A DNA stretch of 64,000 nt, taken from positions 46,021-110,020 of the forward strand of contig NZ_JANKAS010000011.1 in NCBI RefSeq assembly GCF_024622505.1, read 5' to 3'. Shown piece by piece: positions 35,235 through 43,322 of this stretch; the stretch's first letter is position 1; each line of letters starts with the position of its first letter. This stretch comes from Irregularibacter muris. GTDB lineage: Bacteria > Bacillota > Clostridia > Eubacteriales > Garciellaceae. The notes under the pieces are model-generated. The model was not told the origin of the DNA, ran no database searches, and was given only the letters and a program-made list of their open reading frames with translations. The translations under genes were made by a program, and so were the position numbers.

Positions 35235-36605
35235 ATGGCTAAATATAGGCAAAGTGGTGAAGAACAACCATATTTATCGGCAGGCATCTTTAAGATTAGA
35301 ATACCTTTTATACATTATAAATGGGAATGGTCAGAAGCATTACAAGGCATTCTAATGTGTGCTACGTGTTTGGGAGCCATACCGATTATGACTGATGTAA
35401 TAGGGGTATCTTTTGAAATTGCATGGAGTATGGTTATAATTAATGGACTACTCTATAGTTTACACGCTCTTTTGGGAGATCCTGTTGTTCCAGGGTGGAT
35501 CACACCATCTATACCATTGACTACAGCTTTTTTAATGAACTTTGTTGAAGGACCTGAAAGAATACATGTGCTTATCGCCTTACAACTGCTGCTATCAATA
35601 ATTTTTCTGTTTATGGGGATTTCTGGTGGAGCAGCAAAGATTATGAACATTGTACCAAACTCTGTTAAAGGGGGAATATTACTTGGTGCAGGTATATCAG
35701 CAATTACTGGAGAGTTTACTGCAGGAGGAAGATTTGGTATATATCCCATTGCTATAACCATAGGTGCGATTGTATCTTATTATATATTATTTTCTGAAGG
35801 CTTTAGGAAATTAAAGAAAAAAAATAAAGTAGCCTATAGATTCGGGAAATATGGGATGTTACCAGCGATCATCATCAGTATAATTATTGGGCCTCTTGCA
35901 GGAGAATTACCTATCCCTCAGATAGAAGTGGGTTCAATAATAAAAATTCCTGATTTTGCAGGAATTATTAGAACGGTAAGTCCCTTCGGAGTAGGATTTC
36001 CGGGAATAGATGCCTTTATAGCGGCTATACCAATGGCAATCATGGTGTACATAATTGCATTTGGTGATTTTGTCACAAGTGAAGCATTAATAGGCGAGGC
36101 TGATGAAGTAAGGATGGATGAAAAAATTGATTTTAATTCAAATCGATCAAATTTAATTAGCGGAATTAGAAACTTAATTATGGCACTTATTTCACCATAT
36201 GTTCCTCTATGTGGACCACTTTGGTCAGCGGTAACAGCAGCTGTCTCTGAAAGATATAAAGAAGGACGTAAGGTGATGGATTCCATATTTGGTGGAGTAG
36301 GGACCTTTAGATGGTCGACATTTATATGTGTTACTTTAGTACCCATTGTATCTTTAGTTCAGCCTGTATTACCTGTTGCATTAGCATTGACTATGCTGGT
36401 GCAAGGATTTGTATGTACCAGACTGGCGATGAATACATTGACCACGGACACAGAAAGAGGCGTTGCTGGTGTTATGGCAGCAGTATTAGCAGTTAAAGGA
36501 GCCGCTTGGGGATTAGCCATAGGAATTATCTTACATGTTCTATTAATAGCCTCTAAAAAAAATAAGGATATTGATTTAACCCAAGTGTCAGAAGTAGAAG
36601 CATAA
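35235..36605 (+). CDS. Putative permease, candidate 4-hydroxybutyrate transporter
   Basis: Integral membrane protein of 456 residues with about 12-14 hydrophobic segments. The layout and segments such as PVVPGWITPSIPLTTAF and AFGDFVTSEALIGEADE resemble transporters of the NCS2/SulP-type fold, but I cannot place it firmly in a family. It follows the CoA-transferase by 16 bp with a GGGGGG site and ends the operon before a terminator. Its position suggests uptake of the substrate that AbfT and AbfD metabolise, probably 4-hydroxybutyrate or a related short acid. Confidence 0.75.
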   Translation: MAKYRQSGEEQPYLSAGIFKIRIPFIHYKWEWSEALQGILMCATCLGAIPIMTDVIGVSFEIAWSMVIINGLLYSLHALLGDPVVPGWITPSIPLTTAFLMNFVEGPERIHVLIALQLLLSIIFLFMGISGGAAKIMNIVPNSVKGGILLGAGISAITGEFTAGGRFGIYPIAITIGAIVSYYILFSEGFRKLKKKNKVAYRFGKYGMLPAIIISIIIGPLAGELPIPQIEVGSIIKIPDFAGIIRTVSPFGVGFPGIDAFIAAIPMAIMVYIIAFGDFVTSEALIGEADEVRMDEKIDFNSNRSNLISGIRNLIMALISPYVPLCGPLWSAVTAAVSERYKEGRKVMDSIFGGVGTFRWSTFICVTLVPIVSLVQPVLPVALALTMLVQGFVCTRLAMNTLTTDTERGVAGVMAAVLAVKGAAWGLAIGIILHVLLIASKKNKDIDLTQVSEVEA

Positions 36606-36682
36606 TCATTAAAAACATAAAAAATGTAATTATTCATATAGAGGGCTTGACAGGATTCTTTTGTTTCAGCTCTATAGGACTT

Positions 36683-36716
36683 GGTGTTGGCCAGTAAAAA
36701 GCCAACACCTTTTTAT
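36683..36716 (+). terminator. Terminator of the abf operon
   Basis: GGTGTTGGC at 36683-36691 pairs with 36701-36709 and is followed by TTTTTATT. The AraC gene ends convergently at this point. Confidence 0.88.
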
Positions 36717-37048
36717 TATGCTCTATTTCTATACTTGAGGGGTGTAGTACCGGTAAGTTTTTTAAAGGACATATTATAATAATTTTGGTTATTATAGCCT
36801 ACAGAAAGGGCTATCTCTAATATAGATAGATTGGTATGGAGCAGCAATCTTTTACTATTTTCTACCCTGACCTCGTTGAGAAACTGAGAATAGGTTTTCT
36901 TGGTTTCCTTTTTAAATAAATCACAGAAGTAACATTTGTTGATCCCTAAATACTGGGTCAACTTATCCAAGGTCAAAGGTTCTTTATAATGTTTTACTGT
37001 ATAATGCATAGCCCTTCTTACATGAAAGCTAAAAGGAACCTCATCCAT
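36716..37048 (-). CDS. AraC-family regulator, DNA-binding domain only
   Basis: A minimal AraC/XylS protein of about 110 residues. It has two helix-turn-helix motifs: LDKLTQYLGINKCYFCDLFK and ILEIALSVGYNNQNYYNMSF, then TPLKYR. No ligand-binding domain is present. The frame is open to a TTG at 37066, but AGGAG serves the ATG at 37048. It is divergent from the siderophore permease operon with a Fur-like box between them. Such short AraC proteins often control iron or siderophore uptake genes. That link is inference. Confidence 0.87.
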   Translation of the reverse strand: MDEVPFSFHVRRAMHYTVKHYKEPLTLDKLTQYLGINKCYFCDLFKKETKKTYSQFLNEVRVENSKRLLLHTNLSILEIALSVGYNNQNYYNMSFKKLTGTTPLKYRNRA

Positions 37049-37160
37049 GGCTTTTCTCCTACCCAAATAAAACCTCTCCTTTTCAAAAACACCTAAATAT
37101 AGTTATAAAAATATAAATATATTTAAGAAGTTTCATATTCTAAATGATAATCTTGGTATA

Positions 37161-37177
37161 TTGATAATAATTATCAA
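37161..37177. promoter_or_regulatory. Fur-box-like palindrome
   Basis: TTGATAATAATTATCAA is a perfect 17-bp palindrome resembling the Fur consensus (GATAATGATAATCATTATC). It lies in the shared spacer between the AraC-type gene and the FecCD permease operon and just after a TATATT that may be a -10 element. Confidence 0.7.
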
Positions 37178-37251
37178 TCTCAACAATGTTGTTTATTATA
37201 TCAAAATTTACCCATAGCAGTCAATGAAGGGAACGGTGTAGGGGAGACATG

Positions 37252-38199
37252 ATGAAAAGGAAATACTTACGATTATCACTATTTGTATTATCTATTGCTT
37301 CACTATTTATAGGCGTAAAGGAAATCTCTCCTCTAGATATCTTTCATTTGGGAGAGGATAAAATTCAAATATTAATCCTGGCGAGGATACCAAGGCTGAT
37401 CAGTATTATTGTAGCCGGTATGGGAATGAGTATAAGTGGTCTAATTATGCAGCAAATATCCCAAAACAAGTTTGTATCTCCTACCACAGCAGCAACTATA
37501 GATTCAGCTAAGCTAGGTATTTTGGTTTCTCTTATTTTATTTTCTGGGGCAAATACTTTTAGTAAAATGACCATATCCTTCATTTTTGCCCTAGGGGGAA
37601 GTTTTTTATTTATGGGGATTTTAAAAAGAATAAAGTATAAAAATGTAGTTATGGTTCCCCTTTTGGGGATTATGCTGGGCAATATCATTGATTCTATTAC
37701 AACTTTTTTTGCCTATAGATATGATCTTGTACAGAATATATCCTCTTGGATGCAGGGGAACTTTTCAATGATTATCAAGGGAAGATATGAGCTTTTATAT
37801 TTAAGCATTCCCCTTGTCCTGGTGGCCTATATCTATGCCAATAAGTTTACTTTGGCTGGCATGGGGGAGGACTTTTCCACAAATTTAGGATTAAACTACA
37901 ATACTATTGTAAATTTGGGAATTTCCATCGTAGCCTTAATCTCCTCCTTAGTGGTGATTACCGTAGGGAAGATACCCTTTTTAGGGTTGATTATTCCCAA
38001 TATCGTGACGATGTACCAGGGAGATAACCTAAAGAAAAATATTTTCCCTACGGCTTTATTTGGGGCAATATTTCTTTTGTTTTGCGATATATTGGGACGA
38101 CTACTCATATTCCCCTATGAAATTTCCATTGGTCTTACTGTGGGAGTGATAGGAAGCTTTATTTTCCTTTATCTCCTTGTTAGGAGGAATGCACAATGA
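37252..38199 (+). CDS. FecCD-family iron-siderophore ABC permease, subunit 1
   Basis: Membrane subunit of a siderophore or haem importer. Family segments are RIPRLISIIVAGMGMSISGLIMQQ near residue 45 and GKIPFLGLIIPNIV near residue 245. About nine or ten helices. ATG codons occur at 37249 and 37252; GGGGAG is better spaced for 37252. It overlaps the second permease by 4 bp. A Fur-like box upstream suggests iron control. Confidence 0.92.
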   Translation: MKRKYLRLSLFVLSIASLFIGVKEISPLDIFHLGEDKIQILILARIPRLISIIVAGMGMSISGLIMQQISQNKFVSPTTAATIDSAKLGILVSLILFSGANTFSKMTISFIFALGGSFLFMGILKRIKYKNVVMVPLLGIMLGNIIDSITTFFAYRYDLVQNISSWMQGNFSMIIKGRYELLYLSIPLVLVAYIYANKFTLAGMGEDFSTNLGLNYNTIVNLGISIVALISSLVVITVGKIPFLGLIIPNIVTMYQGDNLKKNIFPTALFGAIFLLFCDILGRLLIFPYEISIGLTVGVIGSFIFLYLLVRRNAQ

Positions 38200-39146
38200 A
38201 AATAGAAAAGAAAATTGTTTTCCTTGGTATCCTTTTGTTGATCTTGATAGCCCTGTTTATGTTCATAGGATTGAATAGTAGAAACTTTGAATATGCCCTA
38301 TCCCAACGTATACCCAAAATCATTGCCATACTGCTGACAGGGAGTTCTATAGCTTTTTCTTCTACAATATTTCAGACCATTACGAATAATCGAATATTAA
38401 CCCCTAGCGTATTGGGACTGGATTCTATATATATGTTCATACAAACCTTTATGGTATTTGTATTTGGTTCCAGCACTCTAGCTAAGGTAGGAGGCAGTTT
38501 TAATTTTGTCCTATCTGTGGGTTTAATGGCTTTATTTTCAGTGCTATTGTTTAAATTACTTTTTAAAAGAGAAGGGAATAATATATTTTTTCTTCTTCTC
38601 CTAGGATTGGTATTTGGAACCTTTTTTCAAAGCTTATCATCCTTCATGCAGGTGTTAATAGATCCCAATGAGTTTATGATTGTGCAAAATAAGATGTTTG
38701 CCAGTTTTAATAATATCAACACCAATATTTTAGGTCTAGCCCTAGTGGGGGTAATGGTGGCCCTAGTATTCACTTATAAGCATTTAAAGGCTTTAGATGT
38801 TCTATCCCTAGGAAGGGAAAATGCCATTAACCTTGGGGTGGAATATGACAAGACAGTAAAGACCATGCTCATGGTCATTTCTATCTTAGTGTCTGTATCT
38901 ACAGCTCTAGTAGGACCCATAACTTTTTTAGGGTTATTGGTGGTCAATGTCACCCGAGAATTTTTAAAGACCTATAAACATAAATATTTGATTGTAGGAT
39001 CCATGTTGGTAGGTTCTATCGCTCTTGTAGGGGGACAGTTGATGGCTGAAAGAATAATGAAGTTCAGTACACCCATAAGCGTAATCATCAATTTTATTGG
39101 AGGCGTTTATTTTATCTACCTATTATTCAAGGAGGGAAAAAATTGA
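38196..39146 (+). CDS. FecCD-family iron-siderophore ABC permease, subunit 2
   Basis: Second permease of the heterodimer. It has LSQRIPKIIAILLTGSSIAFSS near residue 35 and VGPITFLGLLVVNVTRE near residue 240, the second being the family loop that contacts the ATPase. Only about 20-25% like its partner by eye, as usual for these pairs. It overlaps both neighbours by 4 bp. Confidence 0.92.
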   Translation: MKIEKKIVFLGILLLILIALFMFIGLNSRNFEYALSQRIPKIIAILLTGSSIAFSSTIFQTITNNRILTPSVLGLDSIYMFIQTFMVFVFGSSTLAKVGGSFNFVLSVGLMALFSVLLFKLLFKREGNNIFFLLLLGLVFGTFFQSLSSFMQVLIDPNEFMIVQNKMFASFNNINTNILGLALVGVMVALVFTYKHLKALDVLSLGRENAINLGVEYDKTVKTMLMVISILVSVSTALVGPITFLGLLVVNVTREFLKTYKHKYLIVGSMLVGSIALVGGQLMAERIMKFSTPISVIINFIGGVYFIYLLFKEGKN

Positions 39147-39898
39147 TAGAGGTAAGGGATGTTATCAAACAATATGGTTGTAAAAATGTAGTAGATCATG
39201 TCAGCGTAGAAATAGAAAAGGGAAAGATCACTTCCTTCATTGGACCCAATGGAGCAGGAAAAAGCACTTTGCTATCCATGATTAGTAGAATGATTAGTAA
39301 AGATGGAGGAGAAGTTTTTATAGATAATCAGGAAATTGGTCAGTGGGAGAGTAAGGAGCTGGCTAAGAAAATATCTATTTTAAAGCAAACAAATCATATG
39401 AATATTAGACTGACCATTAGAGAACTTGTGGTCTTTGGTCGCTTTCCCCATTGTCAAGGGAAAATGACTGCTAAGGATTGGCAAGCTGTGGATGAGGCCA
39501 TAGGATATATGAAATTGGAGGATATTGAGGATAAATATTTAGATGAGCTTAGTGGTGGGCAAAGACAAAGAGCCTATATCGCCATGGTTATCGCCCAGGA
39601 TACAGAGTATATTCTCTTGGACGAACCCCTGAATAATCTAGATATGAAGCATTCAGTAGATATTATGAAAACCTTGAGACAGTTGGTGGATGATCTGGGA
39701 AAGACAGTAGTCATCGTTATCCATGATATTAACTTTGCATCCTGCTATTCAGATTATATTGTAGCCCTAAAGGATGGAAAAATAGCCAATGAGGGAGAGG
39801 CCTATGAGATTATTGACAAGGAGGTATTAGAGGAAATTTATGAAATGCAATTTAGTATAGAAAACATAGAAAACAGTAGAATTTGCGTGTATTACTAG
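39143..39898 (+). CDS. FecE/FepC-like iron-siderophore ABC ATPase
   Basis: ATPase of the importer, starting with TTG behind GGAGGG. Walker A GPNGAGKST, Q-loop ILKQTNHM, signature LSGGQRQRAYIAMV, Walker B YILLDEPLNNLD, His-switch VIHDINFA. It overlaps the second permease by 4 bp. The binding-protein gene follows only after a 220-bp spacer that contains palindromic element copy 4. Confidence 0.92.
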   Translation: MIEVRDVIKQYGCKNVVDHVSVEIEKGKITSFIGPNGAGKSTLLSMISRMISKDGGEVFIDNQEIGQWESKELAKKISILKQTNHMNIRLTIRELVVFGRFPHCQGKMTAKDWQAVDEAIGYMKLEDIEDKYLDELSGGQRQRAYIAMVIAQDTEYILLDEPLNNLDMKHSVDIMKTLRQLVDDLGKTVVIVIHDINFASCYSDYIVALKDGKIANEGEAYEIIDKEVLEEIYEMQFSIENIENSRICVYY

Positions 39899-39901
39899 AT
39901 C

Positions 39902-40081
39902 TGTTGTACTAATTAAATGGAGAGTTTGCTTTGTGTAGAGGCTTAGAGAATGCTCAAGAAGCTAGACAGGCGTTTTAAGTCAAGTGTTTGAGCATAGCGA
40001 GTTGCAGGCGTGTCCTAGGTAGCCAATTTACAAACTCTTAGCCGGAGAACTGCGGCAAATCGGAATTTAACCAGTACAACA
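39902..40081 (-). repeat. ~177-bp imperfect palindromic intergenic element, copy 4
   Basis: Reverse orientation. Outer arms TGTTGTACT and AGTACAACA are complementary to each other but unlike those of the other three copies. The interior contains TTTTAAGTCAAGTGTTTGAGC. It sits between ATPase and binding-protein genes of the siderophore operon. Confidence 0.83.
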
Positions 40082-40118
40082 AGTTACTAAAGAAAAATTT
40101 AAGAATAGGGTGAAGAAA

Positions 40119-41060
40119 ATGACAAAAAGAAAAGGTTTACTGATATCAGTATTGTTAATTTTTAGTATTTTATTATTTACTGCCTGCGGGACCACAAAGG
40201 AAAAGGGAAATGCAGAGGAGAGCACAGATACCATAACCATTCAGCATAGTTTAGGAGAAACTAAGGTAGATAAAAATCCCAAAAGAGTAGTGGTTTTTGA
40301 CTATGGTACATTGGATTCCTTAGACAAAATGAATGTAGAAATAGTAGGACTGCCAAAGGCCAACATACCTTCTTCATTGGAAAAATTTAATGATGACAAG
40401 TATGAAAATGTGGGAGCTTTAAAGGAACCTGATTTTGAAAAAATATTTGAGCTTCAACCAGACATCATATTTATTTCAGGAAGACAGGCAGAATCCTATG
40501 AAGAATTTGAAAAAATTGCTCCAACGGTTTATATGGAAGTAGACGGAGCAGATTATATGGGATCAGTGATCAAAAATGCAAAAATTTTGGGAGAAATATT
40601 TGATAAGGAAGAATTTGTAGAACAAGAACTAGCAAACATCAATGATGCTATCCAAGAGTTAAACCAAGAAGTAGTGGATAGTGAAAAAAATGCTTTAATT
40701 GTTTTAGCTAATGATGGAATGATTAGTGCCTATGGAGAAGGATCAAGATTTGGTATTATCCATAGAGAATTTGGATTTATTCCCGTAGATAAGGGGATAG
40801 AAGTAAGCAATCACGGTCAAAGCATAACCTTTGAATATATCTTAGAGAAAAATCCTGATGTTGTATTTGTCGTGGATAGGGCTGCTGTAACTGGTGGCAG
40901 CACCTCTGCAAAACAAATTTTTGATAATGACATTATTAAACAAACAGAAGCTTATAAAAATGGCAAAATAGTATATTTGAATTCTGAAATCTGGTATGTG
41001 GCTTCAGGAGGGCTAACAGGAACAAAGACAATGATAGAGGATGTACAATCTAATTTTTAG
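40119..41060 (+). CDS. Iron-siderophore ABC substrate-binding lipoprotein
   Basis: Receptor of the siderophore importer (FatB/CeuE/YclQ-like). The signal peptide ends in LFTAC (Cys about 23). The two-lobed class III fold shows RVVVFDYGTLDSLDKM and PDIIFISGRQAESYEEF, a catechol-siderophore-binding type pattern. A GTG lies at 40110, but AGGGTG is spaced for the ATG at 40119. The last 160 bp of the gene and its terminator recur as a damaged copy at 46715. Confidence 0.92.
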   Translation: MTKRKGLLISVLLIFSILLFTACGTTKEKGNAEESTDTITIQHSLGETKVDKNPKRVVVFDYGTLDSLDKMNVEIVGLPKANIPSSLEKFNDDKYENVGALKEPDFEKIFELQPDIIFISGRQAESYEEFEKIAPTVYMEVDGADYMGSVIKNAKILGEIFDKEEFVEQELANINDAIQELNQEVVDSEKNALIVLANDGMISAYGEGSRFGIIHREFGFIPVDKGIEVSNHGQSITFEYILEKNPDVVFVVDRAAVTGGSTSAKQIFDNDIIKQTEAYKNGKIVYLNSEIWYVASGGLTGTKTMIEDVQSNF

Positions 41061-41088
41061 GAGGCGAACAATGTTCGCCTCTTTTATT
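40899..41088 (+). repeat. 190-bp direct repeat, intact copy (3' end of siderophore-binding gene plus terminator)
   Basis: Nearly identical to 46715-46905, with about a dozen differences and one extra base in the second copy. Identity starts inside the coding region (AGCACC) and ends at CTTTTATT, right after the terminator. The two copies flank about 5.6 kb. Confidence 0.9.
41061..41088 (+). terminator. Terminator of siderophore-binding gene
   Basis: GAGGCGAACAATGTTCGCCTC hairpin followed by TTTTATTT. Confidence 0.88.
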
Positions 41089-41293
41089 TATCCTATGTCT
41101 TCCTTTGGGATCGGGCAACCTTCCCATTTCTTATTATAATGAGTTTTCTACTCTATGATTTACTGGACGGAAATTTAGAAACAGATATAATAGGATTATG
41201 AAGAATTACTTTTATAGAATAGTATTTAAAGAGCCAAAAAATTTGTTGTGTGATTTTTGATCTACCCTAGGCATATGTGAGGAGGACAGAACT

Positions 41294-43027
41294 TTGTTAA
41301 CTGCATTAGAAAAAGAGTTATATATAGATATTAATGAAAAAAGTAAGGAAAAAGTGATTTATGTATTTAATGTTGGTAAGACAATTCAATTGCCGGTGGT
41401 TGAAAATCTAAGAGTAGTCGGGATATTGGATTTGTTTGTACTTTTAGGAAACACAAGTAGAAGTATAAACATAAATGATTTAATGTATAAAGATATCATA
41501 GTGGCTGGTGAATATCAAAATGTGTTTAGTTTCAAGAATTCCAATCAATTGATCTTACCAATTGTAGATGTGAATGGAAATTATATTGGGTTTGTAAATA
41601 AATTTACTCAAAAAACCTATTTGCCTAGCAAAGAATATATGCAGTTTGTAGAAATGAATCTGAAAAGTATTCTTGATGAAGATAAAGAAATTAACTTTGA
41701 TCATCTCAAGAAAAATTTTTTCACAATCATTGAATCAAATTATGATGGAATTTATATCACCGTGGATAAAGGAACGACGTTAAGCATTAATAATCAATGT
41801 AATTATATAGATGATACTATTGTGGAAAGTGAGTCATTTTCAGAGAATACTGTAAAAGGAGAGTATATAAATGTAATACAAAACATTCAAAAGAGAAAGG
41901 AAATTTCCGTATCTCAAGAATGTAGTTCCAATAGAGGTATTATTAGAGTCAGCGAAAATATTAATGACTTTAATCAAATCAAGAGTGAACTGAATGAAAT
42001 GAAAAAGCTTGCTAAGAAATATCAGACTGAACTTGAATTTTTGAGGTGGGAACAGAAAAAAACGGATAAGGTAATTGCCCATAGTAATGAAATGAAAAAG
42101 GTTATTAATTTGGCAGTAAGAGTTGCTAAATTTGACACTACAGTTTTAATACAGGGACAATCAGGTGTTGGAAAAGGAGAATTAAGCAAGCTGATTCATA
42201 ATAACAGCGAACGTAAGAATGGACCTTTTATTAAAATAGATTGTGGATCTATACCAGAGCATCTGTTAGAGTCAGAACTGTATGGATACGAACCGGGATC
42301 TTTTTCGGGAGCAAAACAGGAGGGAAAAATTGGCTTAATTGAACTGGCAAATGAGGGGACTCTTTTTCTGGATGAAATCGGGGAATTACCGCTTAATCTG
42401 CAGTCGAAAATACTCCGTGTTCTACAGGATAAAGAAATTGTCCGAGTGGGTGGAAAAAAAACTATACCTGTAGATATTAGGATTATTGCTGCTACAAATA
42501 GAGATTTAGAAGAAATGGTTCAGCAAAAAAAGTTTAGACAAGATCTATATTTTCGGCTGAATGTTTTTCCCATAAAAATTTTAACACTTCAGGAGAGAAG
42601 GGAGGATATAAAACCGTTAGTTGAAAATTGCCTAAATCTATTCAATAAAAAATACAAATTAAATAAGTATGTGGATTGTGTCGCATTACGATATTTAATA
42701 AACTATAATTGGCCTGGCAATGTGAGAGAAGTGGAAAATGTTATAGAATATTTAATAATCACAACTGATTCTGTTGAAATATCAAAAGAAGATCTTCCCA
42801 GCAATATTGTCAACCATGATAATAATATGAATAATAACCTGCCTACGACTAGTATCCTAGGTTTTAATTCCATGAAGGAAGCTATCGATTCAATAGAGAA
42901 GGAATTATTAATAGATGCAATGCGGAATTCAAAAAATACAACTGAGATGGCAGAAATATTGAAAATTGATCGAAGTACAGTATCCAGAAAGCTGAAAAGG
43001 CATAATATTGAGGTAAAGTTCAATTGA
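41294..43027 (+). CDS. Sigma-54 dependent activator with CBS-like N-terminus
   Basis: Enhancer-binding protein of 577 residues. It starts with TTG, with GGAGG 8 bases upstream. Residues about 25-110 show two segments like CBS motifs (IQLPVVENLRVVGILDLF and LILPIVDVNGNYIGFVNK). A decayed PAS-like part (about 140-225) follows. Then AAA+ with Walker A GQSGVGKG (288-295), contact loop GSFSGA (335-340; GAFTGA is usual), Walker B LFLDEIGE (357-364), and a C-terminal Fis-type HTH (about 535-575). Sites and a -24/-12 promoter downstream point to the AGCS symporter operon as target. Confidence 0.9.
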   Translation: MLTALEKELYIDINEKSKEKVIYVFNVGKTIQLPVVENLRVVGILDLFVLLGNTSRSININDLMYKDIIVAGEYQNVFSFKNSNQLILPIVDVNGNYIGFVNKFTQKTYLPSKEYMQFVEMNLKSILDEDKEINFDHLKKNFFTIIESNYDGIYITVDKGTTLSINNQCNYIDDTIVESESFSENTVKGEYINVIQNIQKRKEISVSQECSSNRGIIRVSENINDFNQIKSELNEMKKLAKKYQTELEFLRWEQKKTDKVIAHSNEMKKVINLAVRVAKFDTTVLIQGQSGVGKGELSKLIHNNSERKNGPFIKIDCGSIPEHLLESELYGYEPGSFSGAKQEGKIGLIELANEGTLFLDEIGELPLNLQSKILRVLQDKEIVRVGGKKTIPVDIRIIAATNRDLEEMVQQKKFRQDLYFRLNVFPIKILTLQERREDIKPLVENCLNLFNKKYKLNKYVDCVALRYLINYNWPGNVREVENVIEYLIITTDSVEISKEDLPSNIVNHDNNMNNNLPTTSILGFNSMKEAIDSIEKELLIDAMRNSKNTTEMAEILKIDRSTVSRKLKRHNIEVKFN

Positions 43028-43064
43028 TTGTGCATTTTGTCACATATTGTGAAATAATGCACAA
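43028..43064. promoter_or_regulatory. Two activator palindromes (TTGTG-N8-CACAA type)
   Basis: Site 1, 43028-43045, is TTGTG-N8-CACAT. Site 2, 43047-43064, is TTGTG-N8-CACAA. Centres are 19 bp apart on the same helix side within two turns. They start one base after the activator stop codon. Confidence 0.75.
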
Positions 43065-43115
43065 AACACGAATCTTGTAGATAAGATGGAGTGAAGTAGA
43101 TGAATACAGCTATTT

Positions 43116-43133
43116 TTGTGAAATATTGCACAA
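43116..43133. promoter_or_regulatory. Third activator palindrome
   Basis: TTGTGAAATATTGCACAA, same motif as the pair at 43028-43064, 69 bp further on and 108 bp before the -24 box. Confidence 0.75.
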
Positions 43134-43142
43134 AGTATAAAG

Positions 43143-43186
43143 AAATACGAGTCTAGATGAAATTCTAGATTCGTATTTTTTTATTT
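43143..43186 (+). terminator. Terminator of second activator gene
   Basis: AAATACGAGTCTAGA (43143-43157) pairs with 43164-43178 (one wobble) and is followed by TTTTTTATTT. Confidence 0.85.
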
Positions 43187-43240
43187 AAACAGCCTGAAAT
43201 AATCACACCTTATGGGGATTACTAAAATAATTCGACAACT

Positions 43241-43256
43241 TGGTATGGTAATTGCA
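43241..43256 (+). promoter_or_regulatory. Sigma-54 (-24/-12) promoter of the symporter operon
   Basis: TGGTATGGTAATTGCA: GG and GC are exactly 10 bp apart, as in TGGCAC-N5-TTGCW. It stands 67 bp before the symporter ribosome site and downstream of the three palindromes. Confidence 0.82.
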
Positions 43257-43322
43257 ATAGTTATATCTGTGCAAACCTAAAACATGCAGCACAAAACAAA
43301 TCATAAAGGAGGTTCAAAGAGA

